From the NCBI GenBank assembly GCA_947478655.1, contig CANJWU010000039.1, forward strand, positions 1-8,466: DNA of 8,466 nt, given 5' to 3'. Under the pieces are notes generated by a model. It was not told the DNA's origin, made no database searches, and saw only the letters and a program-made list of their open reading frames with translations. Shown here piece after piece: positions 5,839 through 8,466 of the stretch. The DNA is from Sphingobacteriales bacterium (GTDB lineage: Bacteria > Bacteroidota > Bacteroidia > Sphingobacteriales > Sphingobacteriaceae). Made by a program: the position numbers and the translations under genes. Position 1 is the first letter of the stretch, and each line of letters opens with the position of its first letter.

Positions 5839-7203
5839 ATGAAAACCCTCATACAATCACATAGAGATTTTTTTAATTCGAATCAAACTAAAAGTATTGA
5901 TTTTAGAATTACGCAATTACTCAAGCTGCGCAAGCTTTTGCAAGCAAACGAGCAAATTTTAAATGAAGCCATATACGCCGATTTTCAAAAATCGGCTTTT
6001 GATACGTATACCAACGAACTCAGTATTTTATATGCCGAGATCGACGAGAGTGTGCGTAAGGTAAAAAATTGGGCCAGCCGCAAAAGGGTGGCTACCAATT
6101 TGGTTAACCTGCCTGCAAAAAGTTTTATTATGCCCGAACCATTGGGCGTATGTTTAATTATTGGTGCCTGGAATTATCCTTATCAATTGTCTTTTGGCCC
6201 AGCTATTGCGGCTATTGCAGCAGGTAACACAGTAATTTTAAAGCCCAGCGAATTACCCATTAGAACAAGCCAAGTAATGGCTAAAATGATCAACGAAAAT
6301 TTTGATCCTGCATTTTTTAAAGTTGTAGAAGGCGGCATTCCCGAAACTAATGCGCTTTTAGCAGAGCGTTTCGATAAAATATTTTTTACAGGAAGTGTGG
6401 GAGTGGGTAAAATTGTTTACCAAGCAGCGGCCAAATATTTAACGCCAGTAACGCTTGAGTTAGGCGGCAAAAGCCCTGCTATTATTACCGATGCAGCCAA
6501 TTTAAAACTTCATGTTAAACGAATTGTTTGGGCAAAATTTATCAATGCAGGGCAAACTTGTATTGCACCCGATTATATTTTATTGCCTAAATCTTTAGCA
6601 CAAGAATTTTTAACTTTAGCCAAAGCAGAAATTGCAAATGAACAATTTGCGGTTGCGAACGATAACTACGTACAAATTATCAATAGCAAAAATTTACAGC
6701 GTTTAGCTAATTTATTAGACCCTGCAAAAGTATTTTGTGGTGGTGGTTTTAATGAGCAAACACGGGTGTTTGAGCCTACCATTATGCAGCAAGTAAACTT
6801 CGATGACAAAATAATGCAAGAAGAAATTTTTGGTCCTGTTTTGCCAGTTATTACTTACGAAAATTTAGACGAAGCCATTTCGGAAATTAAAAAAAGAGAA
6901 AAACCGCTGTCTTGTTATGTATTTACAAGCAGTACTACACTCAAAAATAAAATCATCAACGAACTTTCTTTTGGTTCGGGTGCCATTAACGAATGCATAA
7001 TGCAAATTACCAATAGCAATATGCCTTTTGGTGGAGTGGGCGAAAGCGGCATTGGTGCTTATCATGGCGAGTTTGGCTTTAAAACTTTTTCACATTTTAA
7101 AAGTATGCTCGAAAAACCATCTTGGTTCGAACCAAGTTTAAAATACTACCCGCGCACCAAATTTAAATTCAATTTAATTAAGTTTTTAATGCGCTTATCT
7201 TAA
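5839..7203 (+). CDS. Aldehyde dehydrogenase, class 3 (ALDH3) type
   Basis: NAD(P)-dependent oxidation of an aldehyde to the acid; 454 residues, the short length typical of the ALDH3 branch. The catalytic set is complete: oxyanion Asn112 in 'GAWNYPYQL', cofactor-site 'KPSE' at 135-138, 'FTGS' at 183-186, general base Glu207 in 'LELGGKSP', nucleophile Cys241 in 'NAGQTCIAPDY', 'EEIFGPV' at 328-334 and 'PFGGVGESG' at 396-404. The motif spacing matches animal ALDH3A1 almost residue for residue. The family favours medium- to long-chain or aromatic aldehydes; the actual substrate cannot be read from sequence. The C-terminal tail (441-454, KFKFNLIKFLMRLS) is basic and hydrophobic and might touch the membrane, a guess from other ALDH3 proteins with membrane-binding tails. 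ATG 5839 lies 9 nt after the DUF1801 stop and the next gene follows after 4 nt, so the three are very likely one operon. Confidence 0.95.
   Translation: MKTLIQSHRDFFNSNQTKSIDFRITQLLKLRKLLQANEQILNEAIYADFQKSAFDTYTNELSILYAEIDESVRKVKNWASRKRVATNLVNLPAKSFIMPEPLGVCLIIGAWNYPYQLSFGPAIAAIAAGNTVILKPSELPIRTSQVMAKMINENFDPAFFKVVEGGIPETNALLAERFDKIFFTGSVGVGKIVYQAAAKYLTPVTLELGGKSPAIITDAANLKLHVKRIVWAKFINAGQTCIAPDYILLPKSLAQEFLTLAKAEIANEQFAVANDNYVQIINSKNLQRLANLLDPAKVFCGGGFNEQTRVFEPTIMQQVNFDDKIMQEEIFGPVLPVITYENLDEAISEIKKREKPLSCYVFTSSTTLKNKIINELSFGSGAINECIMQITNSNMPFGGVGESGIGAYHGEFGFKTFSHFKSMLEKPSWFEPSLKYYPRTKFKFNLIKFLMRLS
5977..5996 (+). other. Terminator-like hairpin inside the aldehyde dehydrogenase gene
   Basis: GCCGATTTT (5977-5985) and AAAATCGGC (5988-5996) are perfect 9-base complements separated by two bases; a realistic fold has an 8-bp stem and a 4-nt loop. 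Four T's follow at 5997-6000. Five of the eight stem pairs are G-C near the base, making it the strongest hairpin I noticed in the window. It lies about 140 nt into the coding region, over the codons for residues 47-53. Confidence 0.5.
7121..7136. repeat. Perfect 16-bp palindrome in the aldehyde dehydrogenase 3' end
   Basis: CTTGGTTCGAACCAAG is its own reverse complement over all 16 bases. It encodes part of the C-terminal 'SWFEPS' segment and lies about 70 bp upstream of the next gene's ATG. It could be a protein-binding site or simply follow from the codons used; nothing else in the sequence decides between these. Confidence 0.4.
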
Positions 7204-7207
7204 TAGC

Positions 7208-7843
7208 ATGAATCCAAAAGTAGACGACTATTTATTGAGAATTACTGCTTGGCAAGAAGAATTAAGCATGCTCAGAAATATACTACTCGAATGTGGTTTA
7301 ACAGAAGAAATAAAATGGGGAGCGCCCTGTTATCTTTTCGAAAATGCCAATATTATTATCTTGTTTAATTTTAAAGCCTACTGCGGTATTGGATTTTTTA
7401 AAGGAGCTTTGCTCAAAGACGCCAAAGGGCTATTGAAAAAACCTGGCGAAAATACGCAAGGCAGTAGGGTATTTCCTTTCCTCAACACCAAAGAAATTGT
7501 AAAGCAAAAGGCTTTAATTAAAGCTTATATTTTTGAAGCCATTGAAATAGAAAAGGCAGGTTTAAAAGTGGTGCCAACCCTAACCCCAATTGAAATTCCG
7601 GAAGAGCTCGAACAGCAATTCAAAAAAAATGCGGCTTTTAAAAAGGCTTTTTATCAATTAACACCCGGCAGACAAAGAGCCTATCTCATTCATTTTACTG
7701 GCGCCAAACAAAGTGCTACTCGAACAAGCCGTATCGAAAAATTCATTCCACAAATATTATGTGGTAAAGGCTTCAACGACTGCACCTGCGGGCTTTCTAA
7801 AAAAATGCCTATTTGCGATGGTTCGCATAAATTTGCTCGTTAG
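7208..7843 (+). CDS. DUF1801/YdeI-OmdA family protein with C-terminal CDGSH iron-sulfur motif
   Basis: Cytoplasmic protein of 211 residues in three parts. Residues about 15-115 form a DUF1801-type domain (EEIKWGAPCYLFENANIIILFNFKAYCGIGFFKG). Residues about 128-190 form the YdeI/OmdA helical domain (PEELEQQFKKNAAFKKAFYQLTPGRQRAYL ... SRIEKFIPQILCGKGFND). The end carries C192, C194, C203 and H207 in the arrangement CxC-x8-CDGSH, with Pro201 conserved, which matches the 3Cys-1His [2Fe-2S] ligand set of mitoNEET-type CDGSH proteins. Only four residues follow the His, so the motif is minimal compared with stand-alone CDGSH domains. YdeI-family proteins are poorly characterised; some are annotated as bacteriocin-protection or OmpD-associated. 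ATG 7208 is 4 nt after the dehydrogenase stop, so co-expression is very likely. Cluster binding is predicted from the ligands only. Confidence 0.88.
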   Translation: MNPKVDDYLLRITAWQEELSMLRNILLECGLTEEIKWGAPCYLFENANIIILFNFKAYCGIGFFKGALLKDAKGLLKKPGENTQGSRVFPFLNTKEIVKQKALIKAYIFEAIEIEKAGLKVVPTLTPIEIPEELEQQFKKNAAFKKAFYQLTPGRQRAYLIHFTGAKQSATRTSRIEKFIPQILCGKGFNDCTCGLSKKMPICDGSHKFAR

Positions 7844-7862
7844 CTTTTTTAAGCTAAATTTG
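7833..7862 (+). promoter_or_regulatory. Strong Bacteroidota-type promoter of lysS
   Basis: TTG at 7833-7835 and TAAATTTG at 7855-7862 are separated by exactly 19 bp, a full match to the Bacteroidota primary sigma consensus (TTG-N19-TAnnTTTG). The -33 element lies in the final codons of the CDGSH-type gene. Transcription would begin near 7868 and leave a leader of roughly a dozen bases before ATG 7880. Confidence 0.7.
7841..7856 (+). terminator. Hairpin at the end of the DUF1801-ALDH cluster
   Basis: TAGCTT and AAGCTA form a perfect 6-bp stem around a TTTT loop, beginning with the stop codon of the CDGSH-type gene. A T-rich stretch (ATTTGTGTTTT) follows, so it might weakly terminate the upstream operon. 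It also sits exactly in the spacer of the lysS promoter and its right arm shares two bases with the -7 box, so the same DNA may serve both purposes. Confidence 0.35.
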
Positions 7863-7879
7863 TGTTTTAACAAAATAAT

Positions 7880-8466
7880 ATGATTGGATTAAGCGAACAA
7901 GAACAGCAACGCAGAGAAAGCATGCAAGAGTTAATGCGTATGGGCATCGACCCATTTCCGGCTGCAACTTTTGAAATCAATGCTACGGCAAAAGATATAT
8001 TAGCCAATTTCGAAAAAAATCCAACGGCTTATCAGCAAATTTCAATTGCAGGAAGAATTATGAGTCGTAGAATTATGGGAAATGCTTCTTTTGTTGAATT
8101 ACAAGATGCAAGCGCCCGCATTCAATTATATGTTAAACGCGACGATATTTGCCCCGACGAAGACAAAACTTTATACAATACGGTTTTCAAAAAACTATTA
8201 GACATTGGCGACATTATTGGCGTAACCGGTTATGTGTTTACCACACAAACTGGCGAAATCAGTATACACGTTTCTTCTTTTACTATTTTAACAAAATCTT
8301 TAAGACCATTGCCTGTTGTGAAAACAGATGCCGATGGTAAAGAACACAATGCCGTAACCGATGCCGAATTTAGGTATCGTCAGCGTTATGCCGATTTAAT
8401 TATTAACCAACAAGTGCGCGATGGTTTTCGCAAGCGTACGCAAATTGTACAATCGCTTCGAAATAC
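7880..8466 (+). CDS. lysS: Lysyl-tRNA synthetase, class II, N-terminal part (3' end outside window)
   Basis: Charges tRNA-Lys with lysine using ATP; essential for translation in the cytoplasm. ATG 7880 opens a frame that stays open to the window edge, giving 195 residues of an enzyme that is usually 500 or more. After a helical N-terminus typical of bacterial LysS (SEQEQQRRESMQELMRMGIDPFP), residues about 53-145 form the OB-fold anticodon-binding domain (IAGRIMSRRIMGNASFVELQD, IQLYVKRDDI, LLDIGDIIGVTGYVF, GEISIHV, LTKSLRPLPV). 'EFRYRQRYADLIIN' (163-176) and 'VRDGFRKRTQIVQSLR' (179-194) lead into class II motif 1. The catalytic motifs 2 and 3 lie outside. The start is preceded by an A-rich stretch without a Shine-Dalgarno motif. 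It has its own promoter 18 bp upstream and need not depend on the preceding operon. Confidence 0.97.
   Translation, partial: MIGLSEQEQQRRESMQELMRMGIDPFPAATFEINATAKDILANFEKNPTAYQQISIAGRIMSRRIMGNASFVELQDASARIQLYVKRDDICPDEDKTLYNTVFKKLLDIGDIIGVTGYVFTTQTGEISIHVSSFTILTKSLRPLPVVKTDADGKEHNAVTDAEFRYRQRYADLIINQQVRDGFRKRTQIVQSLRN

Noticed and set aside
8149..8340. A 63-codon plus-strand frame near the right edge.
   Set aside because: It lies wholly inside lysS in another frame; its Arg/Tyr-rich peptide is a typical frame artefact.

Overview
The window looks like chromosomal DNA of a member of the Bacteroidota (the Chitinophagia/Sphingobacteriia side is my guess). Three things point there. A secreted metalloprotease carries a C-terminal tail of the type IX secretion system (T9SS) kind. 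The -7 promoter boxes fit the Bacteroidota consensus TAnnTTTG, once with a TTG exactly 19 bp upstream. Start codons are preceded by A-rich sequence rather than Shine-Dalgarno motifs. The DNA is A+T-rich throughout and there is no mobile element, RNA gene or CRISPR array that I can see.

Left part (1-2700). The 3' end of a class A beta-lactamase-like serine hydrolase runs in from the left edge. It converges, with a 17-nt gap, on a large minus-strand gene for an M43 (cytophagalysin/pappalysin-type) zinc metalloprotease. That protein has a signal peptide, a catalytic domain, Cys-rich repeats, a SprB-like repeat and a T9SS sorting tail.

Middle part (2700-5180). Two minus-strand genes follow each other: a secreted or periplasmic class C beta-lactamase-fold hydrolase with a DUF3471 tail, then, 70 bp downstream, an AraC-family regulator with a DUF6597-type sensor domain and a TTG start. 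They may be co-transcribed.

Right part (5180-8466). A plus-strand cluster starts after a divergent intergenic region: a DUF1801 protein (a family that includes the Bacillus frataxin-like iron chaperone), a class 3 aldehyde dehydrogenase 9 nt later, and 4 nt after that a DUF1801/YdeI-OmdA protein ending in a complete CDGSH [2Fe-2S] ligand motif. Then lysS (lysyl-tRNA synthetase) begins under its own strong promoter and runs off the right edge.

Most of this is ordinary chromosomal content. The best candidate for something under-described is the tight three-gene cluster of two DUF1801-type proteins, one with an iron-sulfur motif, around an aldehyde dehydrogenase. An intrinsic-terminator-like hairpin lies early inside the dehydrogenase gene. 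A joint role in iron or aldehyde stress is inference only.
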